Numbered from the stretch's first letter, positions 28,550 through 37,977 are shown. The stretch is DNA of 64,000 bases from an uncultured Pseudomonadota bacterium (GCA_903918375.1 CAIXED010000052.1:1-64000); one strand, 5' to 3'. Program-made: numbers and translations. Notes: generated by a model from the sequence alone, not told the origin.

Positions 28550-29714
28550 TGATTTTGGTATTGTTTGTTGTCTAGGATCGAATAAACAGGAAATTAAAGA
28601 TAAATTGTTGGCAGGTGAGCGTAGTGGCTTGCGATTATCAGATAAATTTATCGCTGATCGAGCCATTGTCGTGGGTCAAGTAATCGATACAATTCCTGAT
28701 ATACCTGATGACTTTGAACTCTATGGGTGTCGTAATAATCAATTATTGTTAGCAGCGCTTTCTCAGATTGATTTAGTGGTAGAAAATCTAATCAGTCAAT
28801 TTGGATCTGATCGGATAGGTATTGTTTTGGGCACAAGCACATCAGGTGTTAGGAGTACCGAAATTGCACTTTCTCATCTCGCTACTGTGGGTGAATTGCC
28901 ACCGCATTTCCATTACAAGCAGCAACAAATGGGAGCGGGATCGGATTTTTTGGCTAAATATCTTAATGTTTCTGGGCCCTGTTATACCTTATCGTCAGCT
29001 TGCGCTTCGAGTGGCAAAGCCTTTGCTTCAGCGAAAAGGTTATTAGAAACCAATAGTTGTGATGCGGTGATTGTCGGAGGGGCGGATTCCTTATGTCGAT
29101 TAACTATCAATGGTTTTTCGGCATTGGAATCTTTGAGTAAAAGCTTTTGTAAGCCTTTTGGTACTAGTCGCGATGGGATTAATATTGGTGAGGCTGCAAG
29201 TCTTTTTGTTTTGAGTCGTGTGCCTGGGGCGATCCGTTTAGCGGGAATAGCTTCTACCAGTGATGCTTATCATTATTCTGCACCTGATCCTGCAGGTAGT
29301 TCGGTGGTTCGGGCAATGGCTAAAGCATTAGAACAAGCCGGACTTAAAGCCAATAATGTCGATTATCTTAATCTTCATGGTACGGCGACTATTTTGAATG
29401 ATGCGATGGAAAGTCGTGCCGTGGATACGCTTTTCAGTAATAATGTGGCGGTTAGCTCTAGTAAAGGCATGACAGGTCATACTCTAGGGGCCGCTGCTGC
29501 ATTGGAGCTTGGTTTTTGTTGCTTGTTATTGAGCGGTAATGAATCGGATAGACATGTGATTCCCAATATCAATGATGATAATTTCGATAAATCGCTACCC
29601 GATCTTAATTGGGTGAAATTAGGTCAGCGATTAAATAAAACCATTAATGTTTGTCAAAGCAATTCTTTCGCGTTTGGCGGTAGCAATGTCTCGATAGTTG
29701 TGACAAGAGTATGA
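28533..29714 (+). CDS. apeO: Ketosynthase of aryl polyene synthesis (ApeO-like)
   Basis: A 393-residue FabF/type II PKS ketosynthase with the full catalytic triad: Cys157 in SSACASSGK, His282 in NLHGTATILND and His316 in KGMTGHTLGA. In characterised aryl polyene systems one such ketosynthase pairs with a chain-length-factor-like subunit to elongate the polyene. The order here (KS, dehydratase, reductase, KS) equals apeO-P-Q-R. Neighbouring starts overlap stops, so translation is coupled. Confidence 0.85.
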   Translation: MNIYINDFGIVCCLGSNKQEIKDKLLAGERSGLRLSDKFIADRAIVVGQVIDTIPDIPDDFELYGCRNNQLLLAALSQIDLVVENLISQFGSDRIGIVLGTSTSGVRSTEIALSHLATVGELPPHFHYKQQQMGAGSDFLAKYLNVSGPCYTLSSACASSGKAFASAKRLLETNSCDAVIVGGADSLCRLTINGFSALESLSKSFCKPFGTSRDGINIGEAASLFVLSRVPGAIRLAGIASTSDAYHYSAPDPAGSSVVRAMAKALEQAGLKANNVDYLNLHGTATILNDAMESRAVDTLFSNNVAVSSSKGMTGHTLGAAAALELGFCCLLLSGNESDRHVIPNINDDNFDKSLPDLNWVKLGQRLNKTINVCQSNSFAFGGSNVSIVVTRV

Positions 29715-30154
29715 GCGAGAGTTTGGATGTGCGAGAGTTTTTGCCTCATACAGGCAATATGGTTTTGCTCGACCGTATTTTGGAAGTAGGTGACAATTAT
29801 TTAATCGCCTTGGCTGAAGTCAGAGGCGATGGTTGGTTATTAGGGAATGAGTATTTTGTGCCAGCATGGGCTGGCTTGGAATATATGGCTCAAGCTATCG
29901 CTGCTTATGTCGGTTATAACGCTAAACAAAATAATCAGCCTGTACGATTAGGTTTCCTGCTCGGAACTCGTCAATATACCTGTAGTGTTGATAAATTTGC
30001 TGTGGGCGTGCAGTTAATTATCCATGTTGAAAAAATTATGCAAGATGAGCTTTTAGGTGTTTTTGATTGCACTATTAAAAGTGAGCATGTAGAAATAAAA
30101 GCAAAAATCACCGCGTATCAGCCGGATTCAATTGAGAATTTAAAGCCTTTATGA
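29711..30154 (+). CDS. apeP: Hotdog 3-hydroxyacyl-ACP dehydratase (ApeP-like)
   Basis: A 147-residue single-hotdog protein with the opening VREFLPHTGNMVLLDRI and WAGLEYMAQAIAAYVG, typical of the FabZ/FabA-like ApeP family. It would dehydrate the hydroxyacyl chain to form the conjugated double bonds, probably as a partner of the second dehydratase domain fused to the adenylation enzyme at 34660-36309. ATGA overlaps join it to both neighbours. Confidence 0.85.
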   Translation: MSESLDVREFLPHTGNMVLLDRILEVGDNYLIALAEVRGDGWLLGNEYFVPAWAGLEYMAQAIAAYVGYNAKQNNQPVRLGFLLGTRQYTCSVDKFAVGVQLIIHVEKIMQDELLGVFDCTIKSEHVEIKAKITAYQPDSIENLKPL

Positions 30155-30876
30155 ATAAAAATATTTTAGTGACAGGGTCTAGTCGTGGCATTGGTAAAGC
30201 CATTGCAATCTATTTGGCTAAGCAAGGCTATGATTTGACGTTACATTGTCGCTCTCGACGAGAGGATGCGGAGAAAGTGGCTGACGAGATTTCAAAAATC
30301 GGCCGAAGTGTCAGGGTATTACAATTTGATATCGCCAATCGTCAACAATGTGCTGAAACATTGCTAAAAGATATTGAAGAACAAGGGTGTTATTACGGGG
30401 TGGTTTGTAATGCGGGTATCAGTGCTGATAACGCATTTCCTGCTTTGACTGGTGATGAATGGGATAGCGTTATTAATACCAATCTCGATGGTTTTTTTAA
30501 TGTCCTTCAACCTGTCATTATGCCAATGGTTAGACGAAAAAGCCCTGGGCGTATCGTCACACTTTCGTCGGTCTCAGGATTGGTGGGGAATCGTGGTCAG
30601 GTAAATTACAGTGCCGCTAAAGCAGGGATTATTGGTGCGACTAAAGCCTTGGCTATCGAATTAGCTAAAAGAGATATTACTGTTAATTGTGTCGCACCGG
30701 GTTTAATTGATACCGAAATGGTCGAATCTTTACCTTTGGACGAAATTAAAAAAATGATTCCATTGCGCCGTGTAGGTAGGCCGGAAGAAGTTGCTGCCAC
30801 TGTTGCCTTTTTGATGTCAGATGATGCAGCCTATATTACTCGACAAGTAATATCGGTAAACGGGGGCTTGTGTTGA
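30151..30876 (+). CDS. apeQ: 3-ketoacyl-ACP reductase, FabG-like (ApeQ)
   Basis: A 241-residue short-chain dehydrogenase. The NADPH site is VTGSSRGIGKAIA, followed by the NAG motif in CNAGIS, catalytic Ser in TLSSVSGLVGN, the YSAAK Tyr-Lys pair and a C-terminal SVNGG. It reduces the beta-keto group after each elongation. It overlaps apeP by 4 nt and the next ketosynthase by 7 nt. Confidence 0.92.
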   Translation: MNKNILVTGSSRGIGKAIAIYLAKQGYDLTLHCRSRREDAEKVADEISKIGRSVRVLQFDIANRQQCAETLLKDIEEQGCYYGVVCNAGISADNAFPALTGDEWDSVINTNLDGFFNVLQPVIMPMVRRKSPGRIVTLSSVSGLVGNRGQVNYSAAKAGIIGATKALAIELAKRDITVNCVAPGLIDTEMVESLPLDEIKKMIPLRRVGRPEEVAATVAFLMSDDAAYITRQVISVNGGLC

Positions 30877-32096
30877 AACGGGTTGTCGTGACTGGTATGG
30901 CGGGCCTGTCGCCAATCGGCAATTGCTGGAACGATGTATCCAGACATCTCAAAGCTAAGCAAACAGGGATTAAATATGTTGAGCATTGGGATAAATATAA
31001 AGGGCTCAACACACGTTTAGCTGGCCCGGTTGAGTTTGAAAAACCTGCTCACTATTCACGCAAGCAAACTAGGAGTATGGGGAGAGTCGCTTTATTGTCT
31101 ACCTACGTTACAGAATTGGCTTTACTTGATGCTGATCTATTGATGCATAGTAGTTTGCGATCAGGTGAAACCGGCATCGCATTTGGTAGTTGTGCGGGTA
31201 GTCTCGAGGCTGTTGCTGAATTTGGCAATATGTTGATTAATCATTCTGTCGATGGCTTAAATGCCACTTCTTATATCAGAATGATGTCGCACACCGCGCC
31301 AGTTAATATAGGATTGTTTTTTGGTATCAATGGCCGAGTTTATACAACCTCAAGTGCCTGTACTTCGGCAAGTCAAGGTATAGGATTTGCTTATGAAGCG
31401 ATTAAGCACGGTTATCAAAAGATAATGGTTGCTGGCGGTGCCGATGAGCTTTCTGCTTGTCAAGCTGCGGTGTTCGATACCTTGTTTGCCACCAGTTTAC
31501 AAAATGACAATCCGCAATCAACCCCCAGACCATTTGATATTGATAGAGACGGTTTGGTAATTGGTGAAGGCGCGGGAGCTTTGATTCTCGAAGAGTGGGA
31601 TCATGCTAAAAACAGAGGCGCTAAAATTTACGCGGAAATCGTTGGCTTCGGTACTAACTCAGATGGTCTGCATGTTACTCAGCCAGATAGTTTAAGTATG
31701 CAAGTGCCTATGCAACTGGCGCTTAAAGATGCCAATCTTACAGCCGATCAAATTGCCTATATCAGCGCACACGGCACAGCCACAGAGCATGGTGACATTG
31801 CCGAAAGTCATGCAACCCATAGCGTTTTTGGCAATAAAACGCCAATCAGTTCATTAAAAAGCTATACCGGTCACACATTGGGGGCTTGTGGCGCATTAGA
31901 AGCGTGGACGGCTATTTCAATGATGAATGAAGGTTGGTTTCATCCTAATTTAAACTTGGTTAATCCAGATCCTAGATGTGCAGCGTTAGATTATATTGTT
32001 GGTAATACACGGCAAATTAATTGTGAATACGTTATGAGTAATAATTTTGCATTTGGTGGAATTAATACGTCATTAATTTTTAAGCGAACTATGTAA
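30870..32096 (+). CDS. apeR: Second ketosynthase (ApeR-like)
   Basis: A 408-residue ketosynthase with Cys164 in SSACTSASQG, His301 in SAHGTATEHGD and His335 in SYTGHTLGACG, all intact. It probably starts with GTG (30870) or the adjacent TTG. In studied systems ApeR acts separately from the ApeO/ApeC heterodimer, perhaps in starter handling; assignment between the two ketosynthases here rests on gene order. Confidence 0.85.
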   Translation: MLKRVVVTGMAGLSPIGNCWNDVSRHLKAKQTGIKYVEHWDKYKGLNTRLAGPVEFEKPAHYSRKQTRSMGRVALLSTYVTELALLDADLLMHSSLRSGETGIAFGSCAGSLEAVAEFGNMLINHSVDGLNATSYIRMMSHTAPVNIGLFFGINGRVYTTSSACTSASQGIGFAYEAIKHGYQKIMVAGGADELSACQAAVFDTLFATSLQNDNPQSTPRPFDIDRDGLVIGEGAGALILEEWDHAKNRGAKIYAEIVGFGTNSDGLHVTQPDSLSMQVPMQLALKDANLTADQIAYISAHGTATEHGDIAESHATHSVFGNKTPISSLKSYTGHTLGACGALEAWTAISMMNEGWFHPNLNLVNPDPRCAALDYIVGNTRQINCEYVMSNNFAFGGINTSLIFKRTM

Positions 32097-32113
32097 ATAT
32101 ATTAATTGTTAAA

Positions 32114-32860
32114 ATGGAATTTAACTTAGGTATTGATAGCTGGGCTGCTTGGGCACCTGGTTTAGAAACAAGGCAAGATTGGTTGAGTTGGGATTTTAAT
32201 ATCAATTCAATGCCTAGTGATTATAGTTTGCCAATTCCAAGTGATCATGTGCCGAAACTACTTAAACGGCGGTTGAGTCCTTTGGCACGCATCGTTTTTC
32301 ATGTGATCAATCAATGTATTACCCCCGATCAAACTATGCCAGCGGTTTTTGCCTCGGGTAGTGGTGAAATCAATAATGCGTTCTCCTTACTACAGGATTT
32401 GCAAAATAATGAAGAACTTTCGCCAGCAGGGTTTAGCCTATCAGTCCATAACGGCATAGCGGGTCTATTTTCAATGGTGTATCACAATACCCATGAAATT
32501 GTAGTGATTGCATCGGCTGGTAACGGCATGGTGTCGGGATTTCAAGAGGCGTTGGGGATATTAAACGAAGGTGTCGAGCAAGTGTTATTGGTTTTCTATG
32601 AAGAGCCTATACCGATTTTTTTCCCAATCGAGCCGTTTAAATTAGATAGTGGTTTTCCATTGGCTTTAGCGCTCAAGCTAAGGTCTAATTCAAAGCAATT
32701 AACTCTAATCGCTCGGCGAATTGAACAACTGCAACAAGAGCAGAGTGAGCACTCAATTCAGTTATTAAAGTTCATTCGGTTTTTGGTTTCAGATCAATTG
32801 AACATAATGCTTGATGGGTTTCAATGTAGTTGGCAATGGGAAAAACATGTCTCGAATTAA
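32114..32860 (+). CDS. apeC: Chain-length-factor-like ketosynthase subunit (ApeC)
   Basis: A 248-residue protein resembling only the N-terminal half of a ketosynthase. Where the catalytic cysteine is expected (SA-C-A in the neighbours) it has Gly136 in VIASAGNGMVSG, and both active-site histidines are missing with the C-terminal half. This fits the non-catalytic ApeC family, which pairs with ApeO and sets chain length. The last 14 nt overlap the acyltransferase start. Confidence 0.8.
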   Translation: MEFNLGIDSWAAWAPGLETRQDWLSWDFNINSMPSDYSLPIPSDHVPKLLKRRLSPLARIVFHVINQCITPDQTMPAVFASGSGEINNAFSLLQDLQNNEELSPAGFSLSVHNGIAGLFSMVYHNTHEIVVIASAGNGMVSGFQEALGILNEGVEQVLLVFYEEPIPIFFPIEPFKLDSGFPLALALKLRSNSKQLTLIARRIEQLQQEQSEHSIQLLKFIRFLVSDQLNIMLDGFQCSWQWEKHVSN

Positions 32861-33614
32861 CTATGTTTGGCGATTAATCGCAACCGCAATTAGTTTTATT
32901 AGTTTTGGTGTTGGTGGAGTGATTTTGTGGTGGTTTATTTTTCCCGTTGCTAATCAGTTTTCAGGTAGTCAAAAAATAAAAATTAATAGAAACCAAAGAA
33001 TGGTCCATTATAGTTTTTCTCTGTTTATTGGGCTAATGCATAGGCTAGGGATAATGACTTATGAAGTTATTGGTATTGAAAAACTTAATAAGCCAAAACA
33101 ATTAGTGGTAGCGAATCATCCAACGCTGATTGATGTTGTATTTTTATTAAGCCGAATTAAACATGCGACTTGTATTGTGAAAGCGGCATTGCTTAATAAT
33201 CCAGCTATGCGAGGCCCTATTTTAAATGCTGGGTATATTAGCAATGAAAATTCTGAAATGATGATTGATCAATGTTCGGAATATTTAAAATCAGGCGGAT
33301 GTTTAATTGTTTTTCCAGAAGGAACTCGAAGCCAAGCTGATAAACTTTCGCCTTTTCAAAGAGGCGCAGCCGCTATCGCATTAAAATCAAATTGTATAAT
33401 CACCCCTGTAACGATTACCTGTAACCCAAGTACACTGACAAAAGCAGAGGCTTGGTATCAAATACCTAAGAAGAAATTTCATTTGAGAATGGTGGTCGGG
33501 GATGATATTGGTTTTGATGAGTTTTATGATGCTCAATCAAGACCAATTGCAGTTCGGCGCTTAACAGAAAAGCTAACAGATTATTTTACAAAAACAAAAA
33601 AATATTATGAATGA
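32847..33614 (+). CDS. apeD: PlsC-like acyltransferase (ApeD-like)
   Basis: A 255-residue membrane-anchored acyltransferase of the 1-acylglycerol-3-phosphate family. An N-terminal hydrophobic segment is followed by ANHPTLIDVVFL (HX4D motif) and FPEGTRSQADKLSPFQRGAA. It probably attaches an acyl or polyene chain to a glycerolipid-like scaffold. The start at 32847 fits the family; an upstream in-frame TTG at 32811 lies deep in the previous gene. Confidence 0.82.
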   Translation: MSRINYVWRLIATAISFISFGVGGVILWWFIFPVANQFSGSQKIKINRNQRMVHYSFSLFIGLMHRLGIMTYEVIGIEKLNKPKQLVVANHPTLIDVVFLLSRIKHATCIVKAALLNNPAMRGPILNAGYISNENSEMMIDQCSEYLKSGGCLIVFPEGTRSQADKLSPFQRGAAAIALKSNCIITPVTITCNPSTLTKAEAWYQIPKKKFHLRMVVGDDIGFDEFYDAQSRPIAVRRLTEKLTDYFTKTKKYYE

Positions 33615-33864
33615 ACTGGAAATAGAAATAAAAAAACTCATTGTTGATACGCTGGCTTTAGACGATGTGGATTTTGATGATATTGATAGTCAGGCACCAC
33701 TTTTTAACGAAGGATTGGGCTTGGATTCAATTGATGCTTTAGAGTTAGGTTTGGCGATTAGAAAAAAATATAATATTAAAATTGATGCTGAAAAAGATGA
33801 TGTTGTAAAAATATTTTCATCTGTTTCAGCATTAAGTCACTATATTAAAACAGCTAAAGCCTGA
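33607..33864 (+). CDS. apeE: Acyl carrier protein 1 (ApeE-like)
   Basis: An 85-residue acidic carrier protein with the phosphopantetheine site GLGLDSIDALELG (Ser41). It would carry the growing polyene chain. It overlaps the acyltransferase by 8 nt and lies 7 nt before a second carrier protein. No phosphopantetheinyl transferase gene is in the operon. Confidence 0.92.
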   Translation: MNELEIEIKKLIVDTLALDDVDFDDIDSQAPLFNEGLGLDSIDALELGLAIRKKYNIKIDAEKDDVVKIFSSVSALSHYIKTAKA

Positions 33865-33871
33865 GGTTAAC

Positions 33872-34120
33872 ATGGAAAATCGTCAAGAGATATTGGCAAC
33901 CATTCAAGAGATTATGGTTGATATGTTTGAATTGGATCCTGAAAAAGTCACGCTAGAGGCTAGATTATATGAGGATCTTGATTTTGATAGTATTGATGCG
34001 GTTGATATGATTGTAAGATTAAAGGAAATTACAGGGAAAACGGTTAAACCTGAGGATTTCAAATCGGCACGAACTATTAATGATGTTGTTGAGGCTGTTT
34101 TTAATCTAATCAATAGTTAA
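33872..34120 (+). CDS. apeF: Acyl carrier protein 2 (ApeF-like)
   Basis: An 82-residue carrier protein with the attachment site DLDFDSIDAVDMI (Ser40). Two distinct carrier proteins side by side are typical of aryl polyene clusters, one probably for the aryl starter and one for extension. It ends 1 nt before the membrane protein gene. Confidence 0.92.
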   Translation: MENRQEILATIQEIMVDMFELDPEKVTLEARLYEDLDFDSIDAVDMIVRLKEITGKTVKPEDFKSARTINDVVEAVFNLINS

Positions 34121-34121
34121 T

Positions 34122-34673
34122 ATGCGTGGATTAGTAAAAGCATTGATCATTTTGATAATGCTTATTTACCCAATAATTGTGTATTGCGGTTTGCAATATT
34201 ATGAACCACGTATATTGGCTATTGTTATGGTATCGCTATTTTTGCTGAGATTAGTCTTTTTTGATCAAATTAAAAATAAAATATTGGGTTTAGTGGTTTG
34301 TGCCTATTTTGTTTTAGTGGTATGGACTAATCAACTGATTTCATTGCAGTTTTATCCTGTTGTAATGAGTTTTACTTTGTTGTTGATTTTTACATTAAGT
34401 TTGTTTTTTCCTCCACCTATTATTGAGAAAATTGCCCGTATCAGTCAGCCCGATTTGCCACCAGAGGCTGTCGTTTACACAAGAAAAGTTAATATTGTTT
34501 GGTGTGTTTTTTTTGCAGTAAATGGTGTGGTTGCTTTACTGACAGCATTATGGGCAAGTTTTGAAATCTGGACGTTGTATAATGGATTGATTTCTTATTT
34601 ATTGATGGGGATTTTGTTTGTTGCAGAATATGCAGTAAGGCAGAAATTGATTAAACAGAATGTCAATGATTAA
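34122..34673 (+). CDS. apeG: Polytopic membrane protein (ApeG-like)
   Basis: A 183-residue hydrophobic protein with about six membrane segments by eye, and PPIIEKIARISQPDLPPEAVVYTRKV as its main hydrophilic loop, a feature of the COG4648-type protein found in these clusters. Its role is unknown; it may organise the lipid-side enzymes at the membrane. It overlaps the next gene by 14 nt. Confidence 0.75.
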   Translation: MRGLVKALIILIMLIYPIIVYCGLQYYEPRILAIVMVSLFLLRLVFFDQIKNKILGLVVCAYFVLVVWTNQLISLQFYPVVMSFTLLLIFTLSLFFPPPIIEKIARISQPDLPPEAVVYTRKVNIVWCVFFAVNGVVALLTALWASFEIWTLYNGLISYLLMGILFVAEYAVRQKLIKQNVND

Positions 34674-36309
34674 TCTATCAGAAATTAATTCGACAAAATT
34701 AGATCATCCGGCTGCTTTTCACAATGGCAGTTATTTTTCTTTCAATCAGTTTAAAAGACAAGTTAATTTTTGGACTGGAGTTTTTCTAAAACAACCTAAT
34801 AAAAAATTCGCGCTCTATAGTCACGATACTTATCCATTTGCCGTTTTGTTTTTTGCACTTTTACAAGCCAGTAAACAAATATGGATTCCGGGAAATAATC
34901 TGCCTGCTACTGCTCGAGAACTTGAGAAATTAGGTTGTCAGCTAATAGGCGATTGGTTAGAAAAATTTGATTATCAATTGACAAAACAATCAGATAATCA
35001 ATTTCCGTTAATTGATTTAAAAAATGATGTTGTTGTTTTATTTACGTCGGGATCTAATGGATTACCAAAGCAAGTCGCCAAATCAATTCAGCAATTACAA
35101 AATGAAATTAATTGTTTGGAAAAACAATGGGGGCATGAGCTTGAAGATTGCCAAATTTATGCCAGTGTCAGTCATCAGCATATTTATGGTTTATTGTTTA
35201 GAGTATTATGGCCATTAGCTAGTGGGCGTTGTTTTAATAGTCAAAATAGATGGTATAAAAATAATCATCAGTCTATTTGTTGGATTAGCTGTCCTGCTCA
35301 TTTAAAAAGATTGGATTTTTATGCTGCTTGGATTGATTTATCCAAGGTGCGGATGATTTTCAGTTCTGGCGGTGTTTTACCTTGTTTGGTTTCAGAGGCA
35401 ATTAGTAATCAATATAGCATTGTGCCAAATGAAATATATGGCAGTACAGAAACTGGCGGTATCGCTTGGCGACAATATCCCAGTCAAACTTGGACGTTAT
35501 TTGAAAGTTTAAAATTAGATGCAGAGGGGGACGATGTTTTACTGTATTCACCTTATTTGCCCGATGCTAATGGGTATTTAATTGAGGATAGTCTTCAATT
35601 TGAAGCTGATAATAAGTTTAAACTTTTGGGTAGAAAAGATACTGTAGTCAAAATAGAAGAAAAAAGATTGTCATTAACGGCTTTTGAGTTTTTATTAACT
35701 GATAGTGTTTGGGTTAATGAAGCGGTGGCGATTAAATTAATAACGAATCGAGAATGTATTGCCGTAATCGCTGTTTTATCTGAAGAAGGCCAGCAATATA
35801 AGAATGATTTTGGTCGGAAAGCTTTGATTGATATTTTAAGGTTAAAGTGTTTAGAAAGTTTTGAGGCTTTGTTCTTGCCAAGAAAATGGATTTTTATTAA
35901 TACAATGCCTGTTAATAGTCAAGGAAAAATAGATAAATTATTGTTATATTATTTTTTTGACCTAAATACTAAAAAATATCCGCTTGTTAAACAATTATCG
36001 CTTGATAATCAATCGGTGTCTCTTGATATAAAAGTTAGTAAAAAACTGATGTATTTTGCGGATCATTTTCGTGATTTTCCAATTCTTCCCGGCGTGATTC
36101 AAGTAGGGTGGGTAGAGCATTTTGCTAAATTATTATTGCCAATTCATGCGAATTTCAGCCATATGGAAGTGATTAAATTTATTAAGCCAATTTTGCCGGG
36201 TGTTGAATTAAATCTAAAATTAGATTGGCAACCTGATAAAGGTAAGTTGACATTTGGTTATACACTCAGTGGCGAAGTTGTTAGTTCTGGTCGCATTCTT
36301 TATCGATAA
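34660..36309 (+). CDS. apeH: Fused adenylation enzyme and dehydratase (ApeH-ApeI)
   Basis: A 549-residue two-domain protein. The N-terminal acyl-AMP ligase domain has FTSGSNGLPK (128-137), EIYGSTETGG (around 259-267) and the catalytic-lysine segment NSQGKIDK near its end. The C-terminal part from about residue 440 is a FabZ-like hotdog domain with DHFRDFPILPGV (His469). In E. coli and Xenorhabdus these are separate proteins, ApeH loading the aryl acid and ApeI dehydrating. The fusion ties starter activation to chain processing. Confidence 0.88.
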   Translation: MSMINLSEINSTKLDHPAAFHNGSYFSFNQFKRQVNFWTGVFLKQPNKKFALYSHDTYPFAVLFFALLQASKQIWIPGNNLPATARELEKLGCQLIGDWLEKFDYQLTKQSDNQFPLIDLKNDVVVLFTSGSNGLPKQVAKSIQQLQNEINCLEKQWGHELEDCQIYASVSHQHIYGLLFRVLWPLASGRCFNSQNRWYKNNHQSICWISCPAHLKRLDFYAAWIDLSKVRMIFSSGGVLPCLVSEAISNQYSIVPNEIYGSTETGGIAWRQYPSQTWTLFESLKLDAEGDDVLLYSPYLPDANGYLIEDSLQFEADNKFKLLGRKDTVVKIEEKRLSLTAFEFLLTDSVWVNEAVAIKLITNRECIAVIAVLSEEGQQYKNDFGRKALIDILRLKCLESFEALFLPRKWIFINTMPVNSQGKIDKLLLYYFFDLNTKKYPLVKQLSLDNQSVSLDIKVSKKLMYFADHFRDFPILPGVIQVGWVEHFAKLLLPIHANFSHMEVIKFIKPILPGVELNLKLDWQPDKGKLTFGYTLSGEVVSSGRILYR

Positions 36310-36315
36310 AATAAT

Positions 36316-37050
36316 ATGAGATTTTGTATAGTCATCCCTGTTTATAATCATGACTCAGCAGTTTTAAGTGTATTAGAAAACTTAAACAAGTTTCAATTGC
36401 CTTGTATTTTGATTAATGATGGTAGTTCAGTGGAATGTGGTCAAAACTTATTTCGATATGCTCAAGACAGAGCAGATTGGGTGACGCTGATAAATAGACC
36501 GGAAAATGGTGGTAAAGGCATCGCGGTTTTAGATGGTTTTAAATATGCTATCGCTACAGGTTTTACTCATGCAATACAAATTGATGCCGATGGTCAGCAT
36601 AATACAAATGATATTCCGATGATACTTGAAATGAGTCGGAACTCACCGAATCAGCTGATATTTGGTAAGCCAGTTTATGAAAGTTGCGCGCCGTTAAGTC
36701 GTAGATATGGGCGCTATATTGCTAATTTTTGGGTTTGGGTAAATACATTATCGTTTGCAATTGCAGATGGTATGTGTGGATTTCGACTTTATCCTTTACA
36801 TGCTGTACAAAAAATTTTAAATAATGACATTAAACTGGAGTCAGGAATGGCTTTTGATATTGATATTGCTGTTCGACTTTATTGGGAAAAATTTGATGTT
36901 ATTAATTTTTCTACCATAGTCACTTATCCGTTAGATGGTATTTCACATTACAAAATATTGAACGATAACTGGCAAATTACTAAAACACATACAAAATTAT
37001 TTTTTGGTATGTTGTATCGTGTTATTGACCTGATGGCTAGACATTTTTAA
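36316..37050 (+). CDS. Family 2 glycosyltransferase
   Basis: A 244-residue GT-A glycosyltransferase of the dolichol-phosphate-mannose synthase type, with IVIPVYNHD, NGGKGIAVLDGF, the metal-binding DADGQHN and ADGMCGFRLYP. No C-terminal membrane anchor is visible. In several aryl polyene clusters a glycosyltransferase is fused to an acyltransferase (ApeJ); here the acyltransferase is the separate next gene, overlapping by one base (TAATG). Confidence 0.87.
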   Translation: MRFCIVIPVYNHDSAVLSVLENLNKFQLPCILINDGSSVECGQNLFRYAQDRADWVTLINRPENGGKGIAVLDGFKYAIATGFTHAIQIDADGQHNTNDIPMILEMSRNSPNQLIFGKPVYESCAPLSRRYGRYIANFWVWVNTLSFAIADGMCGFRLYPLHAVQKILNNDIKLESGMAFDIDIAVRLYWEKFDVINFSTIVTYPLDGISHYKILNDNWQITKTHTKLFFGMLYRVIDLMARHF

Positions 37051-37973
37051 TGAAGCAAACAAAACATTGGGCCGATTTTCAAGAGAAAAGTTCTCTTTTA
37101 GGTATTCGCTTATTATTTGATATTTATCGGTTTTTTGGCAAAAGGATTGCTGGTCTGATTTTATATCCAGTGGTATTTTATTATTGGTTGACTAATAAAC
37201 CAGCCAGATTAGCCAGTTACAATTATTTGCGTCGATTATCGCTCTATGCGCCACAATCTAAAATTGATGATTCGATTGGTTTTAGCTTGAAACATTTTTT
37301 TAGTTTTGCAGACTCAATAGTCGATAAATTAGCTGGCTGGTGTGGTTTGTTGCCGGAAACGCATTTTGAGTATCAAGGAAGAGATCTATTGGTGGCAGAA
37401 TTAAATGCCGGTAGAGGTGTGTTGCTTTTGGGGTCTCATTTTGGCAATCTCGAATTATGTAGAGTGATTGCTAATCATCAAGAAGATATAAAAATTAATG
37501 TTTTAGTTCATACTAAACATGCTCAAAAATTTAATCACTTACTTAAACAATACAACGCTAAAAGTAGTCTGAATTTGTTTCAAGTTACCGATATTGATAT
37601 GAGTACCGTAATGATGTTGGCTGATAAAATTGATAATGGCGAATTAGTTATTATCGCGGCGGATAGAGTGCCGGTGAATAATAATCGAAGAACAACGCAA
37701 GTTAGCTTTCTTGGTGGTTTAGCAGCCTTTCCGCAAGGGCCATATATTTTAGGTTCGTTATTAGCTTGTCCGATTTATACTGTGTTTTGTGTGAAAGATA
37801 AAAATAATTACAAAATTAATTTCGAGCTTTTTAGTCAAAAACTGATGTGGTCTAAATCTGATAGAGAATATGAAATTGCACAGTATGTACAGCTTTATGC
37901 AAAACGATTAGAGGCTCAGGTTTTGAAAGCACCTTTGCAGTGGTTTAATTTTTATGAATTTTGGATAGGTTGA
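37050..37973 (+). CDS. LpxL/HtrB-type lipid acyltransferase
   Basis: A 307-residue inner-membrane acyltransferase of the lipid A biosynthesis family. The HX4E catalytic motif is GSHFGNLE (His130, Glu135), followed by AADRVPVNNN and FLGGLAAFPQGPYIL. Together with the previous glycosyltransferase it corresponds to the two halves of ApeJ. It probably acylates the glycosylated lipid carrier of the polyene rather than lipid A, judging from the operon. Confidence 0.85.
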   Translation: MKQTKHWADFQEKSSLLGIRLLFDIYRFFGKRIAGLILYPVVFYYWLTNKPARLASYNYLRRLSLYAPQSKIDDSIGFSLKHFFSFADSIVDKLAGWCGLLPETHFEYQGRDLLVAELNAGRGVLLLGSHFGNLELCRVIANHQEDIKINVLVHTKHAQKFNHLLKQYNAKSSLNLFQVTDIDMSTVMMLADKIDNGELVIIAADRVPVNNNRRTTQVSFLGGLAAFPQGPYILGSLLACPIYTVFCVKDKNNYKINFELFSQKLMWSKSDREYEIAQYVQLYAKRLEAQVLKAPLQWFNFYEFWIG

Positions 37974-37977
37974 TTAG

